64,000 bases of DNA, taken from contig CAIIXF020000001.1 in NCBI GenBank assembly GCA_903813345.2, positions 10,205,598-10,269,597 of the forward strand, read 5' to 3'. The notes under the pieces are model-generated. The model ran no database searches and was not told the origin of the DNA. It saw only the letters and a program-made list of their open reading frames with translations. Within the stretch, counting starts at the first letter, position 1. Each line of letters starts with the position of its first letter. Shown piece by piece: positions 47,573 through 61,200 of the stretch. Both the position numbers and the translations under genes were made by a program. The stretch comes from Owenia fusiformis. Lineage: Eukaryota > Annelida > Polychaeta > Sabellida > Oweniidae.

Positions 47573-50197
47573 TTCAACTTATCCTATAGTGGGAAACTTT
47601 GATTTTTTACGTGACAATTTCACATTTCTAAACTTTTAATTTTTCGAAAACCGGATATGACAAACGGGAGAAGTTAGTATTTCATTTTCACAACACAGTA
47701 TCTCATTTTCACAAGACAATGTTGTGAGACTCTCCATTGTAAAGGATGGCTCCTTTTAACACCTTATATTAGCCCCGAAGACCTTTACACCATCTGAACA
47801 TAAAATATTAGAATGTACATTAGTCACATTACCTTCTATAAAATACAAACATGAGGTCCCTCTGACATTTATTTTCCAAATAGGTCATATTGCATACCCA
47901 TTGTATACAACTTAGCTGTAAATCATTTTTTTCAAGTTATGTTATCCTATCTGTCATCATTATTATCCTTTATCAAATGCACATTTTTGTGAGCTCATCA
48001 TGTTACTATTTTTTTAAGAGTCACAAAGGGTAACATATAAAAAAGAAGTAAAAATCAAATAATTGAAAAATAAAACTAATTACCAACTTATTACCAACTA
48101 ATTTACAACTAATTATCAACGTTTCTGCTGGCAATTGGAATTAAAGTTAAGCGTTAATTAAATCAATGATAATTATGGCCTAATTATCAGTAGCAAGTTC
48201 AACGTAAATTAACTTACAATAATGCTGATTTATGATTTTTAGTTGATAATTAAGATATGAAATGTTTGAGGGTGATAGTAAGTGGTAAATTAAAACGTTT
48301 TTGTTCTGAAGTAGATTATTGGTTGATAGTTAACATATAGGATGATTATAATGATAATTAGTTGTAAATTAGGCCCATGATTTAGAAATACAAACCCCCT
48401 AAATTTAATTTCAAGATGGTGGAAAAAGAAAACATGTGAGAGATATTTCTCTCATAAAATTGAGAATTACAACGTGAATGGTGCGTGTACTACCATGAAA
48501 TTTGGTCAACATTATTATAAGGGTATGTAGAACATGAATACATTGTATGTTAAATCTTATTCACACTTCTGTCTGAAATGTTTATGAATTTAAAAATCTT
48601 TTTGAATCAGATCATATAATATTAATCCTAGAATGCAATTTAGGTACTAAGATGGGTTACCTATATTTCACAAGTAATCCAAATGTGCTCTTCTAAATAG
48701 TGATTGTTAGATCAAAGACATTTCAAAGCATATTTTTGATTATATCTGTTACGTCCTTATTATGTAACATTATAGTCTAATGTTTGTGTTCTGATTTTAG
48801 TTGTTGATGGCAATAATGATGTTTTCACATGCTTTTCATGAATCTTAAAAATTTGCAAAATAGAATAGCTTTAAAAAAGAGGGGGAGAAACCCCAGGGTT
48901 CAAAGATGACATACGCTTATAATGTAAATCTGTATTGAGATGACATCGTCGCTGATTGGTTTAGCGAGTTGATCGTTGATTGGTTTAAAACTAGGTCAAT
49001 TTGAAAACTTTAAAAACCAAGATGGAGGGTACGTTTTCGACAAAAGGTGTGCGAAGGAGCAAATCGTATGTCATCAATTGAATCATGGGGTTTTCCCTCC
49101 TCTTGCTGTGAAATTTCAATAGTTCAAGTTCAATGTTGTCTGTTCTGAAAGATCCTAATTAAGATGAATATTCCGTCACAAAATAGTTCAAGATGAAGCA
49201 AAAATCTCTGAGTGAAGGGAAGCAAAAAAGAAGCGAGTCATTTTTGAGATGTCACAAATCTGACTTAAACCTAACTTTCAACTAATTATCAATAGTAAGT
49301 TAGGTGATAATTAGAGATTAACTTACATCAAACTTACAACTAACTTTCAACTAATTTACGTAAATAGCTCATTTGCATATTGATGGTAGTTAATCGTTAA
49401 TTAAGTTGCAAATTAAGCGTTAATTAAGTTGATAATTAGCTCATTTGCATGTGAATTTTTACACCTAACTTTCAACCAATTATCAATAGTAAGTTAGGTG
49501 ATAATTGGAGATGATTTTCCATAGGCTTTTTTCAATTGGTCCTGTTGCTGAGATCTCTAAAAAGTTAATTAAAATAAACTTGGCCTCAATAGTTTATATC
49601 ATTGATGTTTTACTTTGTATTACATGTAAATATCCCAGAGATGGGATGTCCAGGAAGTAAGGTAATACTTTAATTGTCAGAAACTGAAATCACAACAGAT
49701 TGTGGAATGATATTAGACAATGTATTCCTCCAGCGTTCATGATGTCTAAAGTGTTAAAGTTGTTGTTGTTATGGTTTTTAGTTTAAAATATTTTATTTCT
49801 GTGTCACAGGTTTAAAAACTACATTTCAATATCATATAATAAATACTTTTTTTTAAAAACCCACCAGCCGTCATCGGCTTAGGAGACACCATTAAATGTA
49901 TATTTTATTGTAATTGAGTATTGACTAGAGTAAGTTGAATTAGAGCACTCTTAAATAGAGTAGTATTCATGTGCTGCCATCTTTAAATGCTTTGACAAAT
50001 ATTTTCTATAATGGACATTATCACAATAAATGAATATGCATGCAAACATAAATAAACTGTATTGATACAATAAATTTTGCAGTAAAGTGCTGGAAAATGA
50101 CTATAACAGAATGGGGACACACACTTGCTGCCCAGTTATATCATTAATTCTAAAAAGTATCAGTTTTAACCAAGTCTGGACTTCACAAATGTAACTC
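47573..50197. other. 5' flank of EFCAB14 module A; repeat-rich, no gene
   Basis: Presumably holds the promoter of the distal start; no diagnostic element is visible. Repeats include 'ctaatta[ct]caac' words at 48075-48400 and again at 49260-49520, where 'cctaactttcaactaattat' and 'caatagtaagttaggtgata' recur. Confidence 0.45.
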
Positions 50198-50905
50198 CTA
50201 TAATCTGCCATAGTCAAATTGCCTTTTTGAATACATATTATGAATAAGAGCTGCTAGAGGTTTTTGAATCTTCTTGGCAAGCATTAGGCTAATAAATATC
50301 AAAAGTGAATTTGCATTATTCAAGTCTATATATGGCAATTGCTCTTGCACAATCTCTCTATAGTTTAAGGTATCCCTTGGGAGCTTATAGTGTGGACATT
50401 TTATCAGAAAATGAATTTCATTCTCAACTTCATCCAAATCACAGAGTTTGCAAGTTTTCTGGTCCAGAGGAGTAGCATCATATCTACCAGTTTCTATACG
50501 GAGTTGTAGCGTCCCAGTTCTCAGTTTAGCTAATGCACTTCGATGGTGTCTTGGGATGAAACAAGTTACATAACTTTCTGCTACCACCCCATACTTAAAT
50601 TGCCTGAAAGTTCTTAATTTATTACCGTTCGCTTCATTGTTTTTGTCATTCCAAATGTTTTTTAGAAAGGGATCTTGAGATTGTTGATAAAGCTTGACCT
50701 CTTCTAAAATAGCTTTAGCATTTAAGTTTTCCATTTGTGTAATATTCCCTTGGCCTGATGCCTCTATGAACTTGTAGGCTCTGTAGTCCCAACAATTTTT
50801 ACGTCTTAAAGGGTGACGCATATCGTTTAGCAAATCGAACACTCGTTTCTGGTGTTGCTCACCGTTTAGTATAAAAGGCCCGATCCCGGAATAATACTCA
50901 AGGGT
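50198..50905 (-). mobile_element. 5'-truncated non-LTR retrotransposon (LINE): C-terminal part of the polymerase ORF
   Basis: Open on the minus strand for about 235 codons after a TGA near 50905, ending with a stop at 50198. It contains RHHRSALAKLRTGTLQLRIE, then a zinc-knuckle-like CKLC-x13-H-x4-C motif, typical of the region after the reverse transcriptase domain in LINE ORF2. The upstream part reads EYYSGIGPFILNGEQHQKRV. No catalytic reverse transcriptase or endonuclease motifs are left, so the copy is dead. No start codon of its own is apparent. Confidence 0.7.
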
Positions 50906-53241
50906 TCACAGGCTCTAGATTGTTGTGTCAACACCTCTAACTGTTATATAGCATAAGTATATTGTAGATCGTCACACATTTATAAAAGGGTGATTTTTAT
51001 TTTGACAAATCAATTCCACATTTATGGGTGAAGTTTTAGGATCTTCTATTTGTGTATAATAAGGAAAAATTGGCATCTAAATTTCCCCATAACGTAATAG
51101 CACACAGCTTGGCATATGAAATATCCTACAAATGAAACAAAGCAAGACAAACCGGTTTCTAATACAAGGATTTATATTGGCTGTTGTACATGTATTCTTT
51201 GAACGCAATCACTCTTTGGATAACGTTTTCAAAATCATTATAAACGGATTACTTTATCTCAAAGACAATTTCAATAAACTGGATTTTACTGAACTCCCCT
51301 TATTTCTTAAAAATGGACTGATCCAGTTAATTCGCCTGGAGCCGCCATATTGTTTTTATACGGGATGCTAATCGGAACCCTTTAAGGACCAGTGGTGTAT
51401 TTTTGAGTTTAACCTATCTTTATCCAAATTTTGCAGGCGTATAAAAAGACGTGCACTCTCAATCTATTGTTTGTGAAGTGGTAAGTCCCATCCAAGGTCA
51501 GCTCGAGCTGCTTTGTTGTTTGTTTTGACACCGACACCAAGAAAGAATTTTGATGCCTTATGCCTATGGTAATAGGATCAGAGTTATGTGAAGCAATGTC
51601 ACAATTGTGGTTCATAGCTCTTTTTCATACGATCAAATGCCCATCGTCTCTTTTTAATAAAAATTATGTAATAGATGAATGATGTACGATATAATAAAAT
51701 CTGCTAACATTTCTAGATATCGAAATCAATCCTTCTGAAATTTCTTGAAAAATCATCACATGCGATCAGGAACTTTAGACCATATTTGAAAAAGGAGGTG
51801 CATTTTTCCAGAAAATATAGGTGGTGCGGCAACAGATTGCGTGGCCGATGACGTTTGGTGCAATCTGAGCGTTTTATGTCTTTTTTGTAGTTTCACAGGA
51901 ATCTCTAACCCACCCTCCTTCTGGTAAGCTGTTTGACTGGTCATCTTGAATCGAAAGTACCTAATCAATATGTCAATTTCATTTAGTCAATATACTGTAA
52001 ATGGCTTTAATTTGGCGGATTGGGAAGATTTTGAAATTTTGGCTGCTATTTAATTTGGTAGATTGACCATTATCAATTTTATTATTCACTTCACATCTCG
52101 CTACCAATAACAAAATTTTATCTCTCCTGGTATCAGTTTGTTTTTATCTAAAATAGCGCGGATTCTGTAGGTTTTCGTATATCACAGGCCTTTTTGCATT
52201 TAAATGTAAATGTTTTTTTACATGGTTTCAACTAGCAAATATACAGAAGGAAAAGTAGCACAAAAATACTTTGACATGGCTGTCCTTTAAAAATATATTT
52301 GGTTACAAGGGCAAATTCAACAAAACACAATAATTATATTTTATGTTTTATTTTGATTCAGAATTTACATCCTTAAATCAAATTACATGTTTTTCTATTT
52401 TACAAAATATACAGAAGGATATACAGAATTTATTTTTATTTTTAATTTAAAATTGATTTGTTTTATGAGCAGCAATCCTTTTGAAATATATCAGCAATCA
52501 GCATACCACAAAACACACCAAATATTGAATATAAATGTTTAGCAAAATATGAGGATGGATTTTTCTTTTGATTAAACAAAGAGGAGTTGACTACTTTTAT
52601 AAAAATAAAAATGAATACATCTATGTAATGTCACCTACTGCAAAAATGACATACGACTGATGTGAATATAGTTACTATGTCAAATGTTACATTTTGGTTA
52701 TTATTCACTATTCACATCTTAGTCAGTATTCACCTCTCAAGTTTTATTAACTGAACTTAATTTTGGCCAAACACTAACTTTTGAAATGCCTGTAACCTTT
52801 TTTTTATTTGAGAGTTGAACCATGATACTTGGCAAATCAATCTAACTTTGGATAAGCTTTAAAATGATATATGACACAAACTACGGAGACATTGGTATAT
52901 GTCAGCCTAGGGAGGGGGGGGGGGGTCCCATACTTTCGGGACACCCTGTACATATTCATAGTTTTGAATCATTTTCTATCAAGAAATATATATGAATATA
53001 CTCAAGAACACACAAAATATACTATAATTTAAAATACTACATTCAACTAAATATTTACAAATTATCAATATGCTATATATGTTCATGAATTACATTTACA
53101 AATTATTTTATCACAAAACTTATTTTTTGGTACATAAATTGTTTAAATCTAAACTAGAGTAAAACATTCTAACAAATAATGCCTGTTCTGAATGAGTAGA
53201 TTACGCATCATTACGCATAAATAAATTAACCTATTAAACAG
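50906..53241. other. Intergenic, no gene recognised
   Basis: AT-rich DNA with short chance frames only. A run of about 14 G residues lies near 52914-52926. Confidence 0.45.
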
Positions 53242-53850
53242 TTAAAGGAACATTCCTTGTCAGACTATTTCTCTCCTGATATGGTAGCTACAATCATATA
53301 TATACTTTACATATTTAGCAAAACACGATAAAATGTTTTCATATGGTCAATATTGATCATTTAAAAATGTAGTACTCATTCCCAGTAAGCTGCCATCTTT
53401 TCAGATTTCTTTCAGGAAGTGATGTCATCGACTCTCACCTGTTATAACCTTGTATATTACAGTATAGGAAAGAAGTACAAAATCACTTCTAAACAAGAAG
53501 CCCTTATCTTCTGTGTAAAAATATTTTCAGGAGTTGTCAACTTAGAACTAAAGAAGAGATCATCAAAAGGATTTTAATCATAGACCAAATTGAAAAAAAT
53601 ATTCAGCTGGTTTAGTAATTCTAATAGCTCCTTACCTAATGTTATATGCAAAGTTGAGAGTCGATGACATCACTTCCTGAGTGAAATTTTAAAAGATGGC
53701 AGCCTATTGGAATTGAGTACTACATTTTTAAGTGATCAATATTGACCATTTCAAAACATTTTTCTGTTTTTTGATAAACTTGCAAAGTATGTATATGGTT
53801 ATAGCTACCATATTAGGAGAGAGATGATCTGGCAAGGAATACCCCTTTAA
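53242..53850. mobile_element. 609-bp element with ~200-bp terminal inverted repeats and TTAA at both ends
   Basis: The left end TTAAAGGAACATTCCTTG and right end CAAGGAATACCCCTTTAA begin long diverged inverted arms (about 53242-53450 and 53645-53850). The arms share 'atggtagcta', 'ggtcaatattgatca', 'aaaaatgtagtactca' and 'ggaagtgatgtcatcgactc'. TTAA at both borders suggests TTAA-targeting transposition. No coding capacity. Confidence 0.75.
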
Positions 53851-54964
53851 ACCTTCACTTCAAATAATATTTATGGGATCCAAATGAATGTGATCTACTT
53901 GTATTTAACAGGTTTATTCGTATATCTCTTGTATTGAACAAAAGTCAACATTTCTGTGTTTTCTCCCAAAAATTAGTTACATTTAAGATTGACCCTTCTT
54001 GCCCACATCCATACCATTGAACCTTTTTCAAATTTAAAGCCACTTCTATTCAAAAGGTGTTGTTTGCTTACAAAACGTTAAAGACTTTTAGCCCTCTCCC
54101 CAATAATAGTTTTTATAACATACCTATGATGATGTATAGTGTAACCTGTTCACAAGACAGCGGGCCAATATAACTTTTGAAAAGCCCGCACCCGCTAACT
54201 TTCTGATTGGTCAAGTGCTGGGACTACGTCATACATTAGGCCTAGGTCAAATTGACTCGTACATTCGTAAGATACAAACATGGGAATAAATCATCATTTC
54301 CGAACCATTGCTAGTCAATTAGATGAGAAAACGGTACTCTCTGACCAGACTAGATCATCATAGGTATGTTATAAATCGTTTATGGCACTATAGTTGCACA
54401 CATGCCCTCGGTTCTCAGTGATATATGGCTCGACCTTGGGAGGGACATTGAAACCCTCGAGCAGATGGACATTGAAACCCTCGGGCTTATATGCAACGAT
54501 AGTGACATAACCTCTAAATAATGATTATATTATGGGTGTATTTTTATATGACCTTGACCTTGTCTATATCATCAAGTCAAGTACACTCTCATAGTTGACA
54601 AGTGTTTCCAAAATATGACGAACAAAAAGGCATGAAATGCTACAAAGACCCCAAGTTAAGTGTCTGTTTAAAAAAATACAGTGTATTTAAAAAAAACATG
54701 TGAGCAGGTATTTTATAATAAACAAACATGGCAAATTGGGAACAATTTTTTTTCATGATGAATAATAAGAAGGCGTGGCAACCAGGGGAAGCTGGCACCC
54801 ACTGCCAGATGGACATTCACTTTGTTTTGACCAGAACAACCTTTTTTGCTCCATTGATCTTGTAGAACTCAAGATGTATGGTATAATACAATGTCTGAAA
54901 ACATTACTAAAACTACTGTCAGATGGGCTACATAAGCTTATATAAGCTTATCTTTGGTTTATAA

Positions 54965-55440
54965 AATAGTATACAAAATACTACAGCAAATGGAACTTAG
55001 TACAGCACATGTATAAATACAATTGAATGATGCACAAAATACCATAGCGAATGGATTATAGCACATGAATAAATACAACTGCATGCTACACAAAATACTA
55101 CAGCAAGTGGAACATAGTACAGCACATATATAAATACAACTGCATGCTACACAAAATACTACAGCAAGTGGAACATAGTACAGCACATGTATAAATACAA
55201 TTGAATGATCCACAAAATACTACAGCAAATGGTACCTAGTATGCACATATGTATACAATTATGATAATTACGAGGTAGAAAAAATGCTACAGCAAATGGA
55301 AAATAGTACAGCACATGTATAAATACAACTGGCTGCTATACAAAATACTACAGGAAATAGATCATAGTACAGCACATGCATAAATGCAATTGAATGATAT
55401 ACAAAATACTACAGCAAATGGAGCCTAGTTCAGCACATTA
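54965..55440. repeat. Minisatellite, ~61-bp unit
   Basis: About eight degenerate copies of a unit containing 'acaaaatactacagcaaatg', 'gaacatagtacagcacatgt' and 'ataaatacaactgaatg'. The minus-strand frame through it is rich in Cys, Val and Tyr but is a product of the repeat, not a gene. Confidence 0.8.
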
Positions 55441-58138
55441 GAAATGCTGACCAATGCAAATCTAGTCGAGTTCTTATCCATTGACCAAAATAGTTTTACA
55501 GTTTTGATGCTGGTAAGATCTCAATGATGTAATAATCATGGCAAAGCAATTAATAAACTCCTTATGTATTGTAGGACTATGCTATACAGCAGCAAACATC
55601 TAATTCGTACAAATCCTAATAACTTCCAAAATAAAAAAAAATATCAAAGAATATTGAATATTAAACACAACCTATTGTAAAACCTCAATGTAGGTCCTAG
55701 GGCTACTGGCCTTAAATAATATCTACACATATACAAAATCTACAGTATTTTAAACCCACATCTATTATTTCAATGAGAAAATTCGTCATTAAAAACTGTA
55801 AAAGTTCCTAAAATATCAAAAGGCCAAGCTATAACTGTTATAAATATACTGCAGCCTATATCATTATCAATACACAGGTGCAATTTCATGTTAGGCCCGA
55901 TCTCATACGTTTCAGACTGAATTCTACACATAATCACTTTTGCTTACTCAATAAGTGGTAAAAGGCTGTTTTGTTCACCAACGTATCAACGTCCTTTTTT
56001 ATGAATCACTTTTTGAGATTTTTTTGGTTAAAAGAGGTGGCTATCGTATTCTCTCTTATATGCTTAAACATGTATGTTTTACTTGCAATGTATCATTGGA
56101 ATTTTCTTATTCTGAAATAATTTCCCACATTCATCATTCAAGTCTATTGTATTTAGGTTAAGCAGTGATACATTAAAGAATTTTGACAACTTATGATACC
56201 AGTATTATTGAACAATGAATGACAATGTGAATGTTTTCATTGATAATGATGCATCTATCCCAATGAAATAATCTAAAATCTGTGTTACAAAGAGGTATCT
56301 AATTTTGTTTTTAAGCATTTTGTTCATACATTAAGTCCAGAAAGATGGAATTTATTTTCACCAGTTTATCATCCACTTGTATACCATTGAAAGATCTACT
56401 GGGATTTTGTTATATTGACACATCTCGTACAGTAGAAATTGGGAGGCATATTGCATCCATTTGAGAGAATATGGTAGGTGGGTGCTTCAGCAAAAGGATT
56501 ACATGTAGAATTTAGTGAGTAATTTTGAGACAACCCTAAAGTGTTTTCACAATTAATCAAAACATCATCTCCTTGATCATAACATTACATCAACAGGTTT
56601 TAGTGATACAATAATTGGGTGCCATTTTTTATATGTACATATATTAAACATGGCAATGATCTATTCTATACAAGGACTAAAATCAGCTTATACATCAATC
56701 CTCTGTCTACATGATACATTGTTTCTGTAACCAAAATGCAATTCTCTAAATTTGGAATAATTTTCTCAATTATGGTGGAAACTCGAATTTGTTTTGTGCA
56801 TATGAGAGCTCAACACATCAGATTTAGAGAAATCAGGATTACCATTGAGATGCTTTTGCATCAAATTGTTCAAAAATGCAAGTTCATATTTGTTTTATCT
56901 GTCTTTACCATTATCTGAGTTATACCTGGAGATATCTTATTTACACCCTTTTTAAAATACTATTGTCAATAATGATGAACTGATTCAAAATTATTGACAA
57001 ATACTTTCTGCAGTCTGCACTTATACTTGTGAATATCAATGAGCTTCAAAACATGCCCAGATTGATAACTACAACATTCTTTCATGTATTGACGATTTCT
57101 TATTTTTATTTTTTTCATTTATTTATTGTTTATTGTTCCATTCAAATTATTTACAAAACATATCATTACAATTTGACGCAGAGCGTATATTGTGTGTTAA
57201 AAGGAAAATTCGAGAATGACCACCATAGCAGAGTTATTCAGAAATTAGATGGCTGCATTTTTGCAATTTTTGGTCACCATGCAGGGTGCATTATAAGAAT
57301 TTTAGACATGCTGATGAAAAATGAATCAATTGGACCAGTTGCAACATTATTTTCCTATACATGCTGACAAAGTAAAAAACTAGACCAGACGAAAAGAAAC
57401 TGGCACAAAACCACTGTACCAAATTATTTCGCACCCTGTCACAATGTGCATGAAACCACTCTTAGACTAGTAGTCACTACTGTACAAAATACCTTGTAAT
57501 TCTATTGCTTCAAAATATGAAAAACTCCTAATCTGATTTTGATCTTATCAAAAAAAGGTTTCCTAGTACTTTATCAAACATTTGGATTTCTATGTAATAT
57601 AAAATATCTATCACAGTAATTTTGCCAAATTGGCGTATGAAGGCATGAAGGTGAATTTTTATAGTAATACAAAAGGCATTAATTTCATCAAAATTGCATG
57701 ACCTCGCAAACTTGAATGCAAATATGACAGTCCCGATTTTATCAAGAAATCAAATTTCGCCAGAGTTCATTATTTTGAAATTGAATATATGTGTTACGAA
57801 AGACTGGATTTCATGTGGCAATTAGTTGCTATATTAAAATGTATGTTATTTTTCAGCTCCTAATGGGTATGATGATATATGTTGCAATGTTATTAGTAGT
57901 CTAATTCACCATGGTCGAGTTTCTTTAGACCACATTCAATATCAGTATGACCGGTAATAAGAACACATGACAAAATATAAGATTTGAAGGTGTCAATTCA
58001 TCCAAGGATCGGACATTGGCTATATCGGTTTTCATGGCTGTCATGGGAGCTAGTATACACAAGGACATGCGCAAAAGACAGATACACAAGAAAATTTTGC
58101 ACCACCATAAATCTGTGTTTTGATGGTTTCCATGGCAG
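55441..58138. other. 3' flank of the MBOAT gene; no gene recognised
   Basis: AT-rich with no recognised coding sequence. The 3' untranslated region of the MBOAT gene should start at 58138 and run leftward; I did not find a convincing AATAAA close to the stop. Confidence 0.4.
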
Positions 58139-58295
58139 CTAGGATGCATGATAATGTGCTTTGTGGTTTCCTTGATTGAGATTGATGTCCACTTTACTGA
58201 CACCGTTGTCTTTGCTTTTGGGAGACTCACGCCTTCTATTTGGTAGCAGTAGTAGAATAACAAGTAAGGTTATGTGCATGAACCAATAGGTGTCA
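58139..58295 (-). CDS. MBOAT1/2-like acyltransferase, last coding exon
   Basis: Acceptor CTGTTTCAG, phase 2 in. It encodes DTYWFMHITLLVILLLLPNR, the last transmembrane segment, then a basic and polar cytoplasmic tail (RRESPKSKDNG...) ending HAS and TAG. The position of the span and the LLLLP motif match the end of vertebrate MBOAT1/2, though the tail is shorter. Confidence 0.88.
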
Positions 58296-61200
58296 CTGAA
58301 ACAGAAATGAAATATGAACTGTGAATTAAAACTATTTTTTATCAAGGTGTTTAATTTTTTATTAGTATCTAAGAGAAGGTACTAGTATCCAAATATATAC
58401 AAATGTTTTCTTAAAAGATGCAAGATATTTATTATGGTATCCATAGAAATATATTCTTCCAACCAGATCAAGTAAACAAAGACTGATCATTTAACTAAGA
58501 CACTCTATACTAAATTTCACTCACTTGAAAAAGTGGATACTGGGCCAGAATTTCTGCACTGGGAAAGGCAGAATCCAGTATGAGATTCCAAACTGTGTGA
58601 GACACCAAGTGAATATGTCATAGCCCAACTTTGTGTGTTTGTTGTCAGTAAAATGATGACGAACTAATCTCCGTAGCTTAATAAGAAATAAAATCAAAAT
58701 ATGTACAGTAATAAAATTTGTGGGTGTGAAGATTATATGCTCCATGCCTTGGTGGCATACATCTCAAGAATTATGCAAATGTATAACTGACGCAAATATA
58801 GCGTAATTAAGTCAAAATCAAAACTACTGTAATCGAGCAAAAAAGAAGTAGCACAAATTATTTGTATAATAAAGCACTCAAATTATTAGTATAGAAAGTT
58901 CTACCAAAAAGACATTTTAAAAGCATTAAATTTGCATATTGTTGAATTTACACCTTCTTATGAGACACAACCCTTTGAATCATAAATCAACCATTACAAT
59001 AGTTTCCCTTACCTTTCTTGAAGCCTCTATTGTCAGTGCTGCTAATGTAAAGCTCAAGTAATACCCAGGATAAAACCCATGCCACACTGCACTTAACATT
59101 AAAGTACAGAATGTTTTCTTCCAGGTTTCTTTATATGGTACCCTGTCGTAGCTTATTCGTCTGAACCACAAGGCACATTGGATATTCCAACTGTCTACGA
59201 TCTCCTTTGTGCTTGTAGCCAGCTGAAAATGCAATTCCAATCTATTCAATGCCCACCTATGAAATTAGTTTATTCCCAAATGGTGATCGATATTGTACAA
59301 AAGAATCAAACATGACTCCTCATTTATCCAGCATGCTCATGCTAATCAGTTCTAGATATGTGTACCAAGAAACATCGCTGACAATTATTAGAGGTCCGGA
59401 ACTACACAAACAAAAATTGAAACCCCACCTTGCCTTCCAAGCTGACACAATCAAACATTTTTTTTTTAAATATTAATGATGGGAACATCAACATAGTTCT
59501 GTAGGTGTTTTCACATGAATTCAAACCCCATGTTTTATTGTACTATAATACACCATGTTATTTTCATATGTAATTGTGCTGTTGTATATATGTTATTTTC
59601 ATATATAATTGTGCTATTGTACCTCCATTTTCATTAATCTGAAGGGGGAAACAAGATCCCAGTGAGCCTTTCCTGTCTCATCGTAACCATTGAACCCCAG
59701 TCCGGAAGCATTGCTTATGGCTTCACCTAAAAAAGTAATAAATAGGACATTTACAGGTAGATAACACTGAGACACAGTCAGGAAGTCAGAATTGGTTGAA
59801 ATGTTAAAAGATGTTTAAAATTATCAGAAGCACCACTGATGGCATTATGTCATCTTGTGATTTATGTTTATGTAATGTGCATCTTTTATCTTTCATCTAT
59901 TTAGTGAACCTTATCATATAATGATTATTAAGTAAATATTTGTAATGGGGTTCCCAGCAGAGTGGGAGGGTCAGCAAATAAATTAAGGTTACTGTATTGT
60001 ATTGTTGTTTTTTTGTTTACCACCAATGAAGGTGAGCGATACCTCTAGGGTATATCCTGTATATCTATACAGTCATGTAATGCTGGAAGATGCTGAAACC
60101 GCTCCTTTAAAAGCCCTGTGTTCTCTTATGTGCAGTGATACATAAACACACAAATACACACCACAGCCTTTTGTATGAATCGTGGACCATTCAGTCAAAC
60201 ATCCAACAATCTAAACTCAAATTGTACTTTCCTGAAGGATTCTTGTGTCCATACAAACCCAAAGGTTAACATTTATGAATGACCAATGGTCCCTGTGCTC
60301 ACACAGTGAACTGTTACCAAAACTTTTGTTGTCAAAATTGCAAATTTTTGAAAACCAAGAACAAACAAGACATTAACATGCAAAATGTCACCACCTGCCA
60401 TTTGTTATATTTGCTACAGGCAACAAACACCAACCACCACCCACTGAAACCAACCACTGAATGCAGAACACTGTCCATAAAAAAAGTTGGAAAGTACACA
60501 AGTATTCTACCTGAAATGAACAAGTCCTACTTTTTATCAAGATTTAAACAGTAATAACTAATTTGTTCCACAAATGTTTGGAGTAACTGATGGCCCAGTC
60601 CATCCAATAGGCTCAGGGTGTGATTATTTTCATATAGACTGCAATTGTTTTGATATAAATGTACATACAAAAAAGCAAACAGTAAACAAATGTTTTGCTT
60701 AAAAAATAAAAATTTAATGTTTTGCCTTCCTTGTGCTGTTACCCGATTATGCCCATATTAGGTATATCTTGTACTTTAAGAGTGCAAAATTGCTAATTTT
60801 TACTGTTTAGTGTACCAATATAATTCTAGTTCATGTATGTTATCAGTTTCTTCATCTAATATGTATATTTATCAATTTAAGGCCATTATTAATGACATCT
60901 GGAGATGATATACATTTTGGAAATTGGAGATGATATACATTTTGGAAATTGGAATTCTGCCATAACTCCATCACATAATATCCATCTTCACTAGCCACAG
61001 ATAAAAGCTCTACAACTACCAACCAACATGTTGGTAGTTTCACCACCAGGCAACTTACCACAAGTGTGCTAACAGAGATTTCCTCTTCTCAAATATGTAA
61101 GAAGACTTAGAAGATCTTTTCGTGTTAGTAAAAGTAACACACTGCTTTTAAAGCTGAATCTCAAGGCTTGATATATTTTGACAATTTATGACATTTCAGC

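Noticed and set aside
54959-55213. Cys/Val-rich minus-strand frame
   Set aside because: Produced by the 61-bp minisatellite.
57029-57367. 112-residue plus-strand frame
   Set aside because: Phe/Ile/Tyr-rich composition expected from AT-rich DNA; no recognisable motif.
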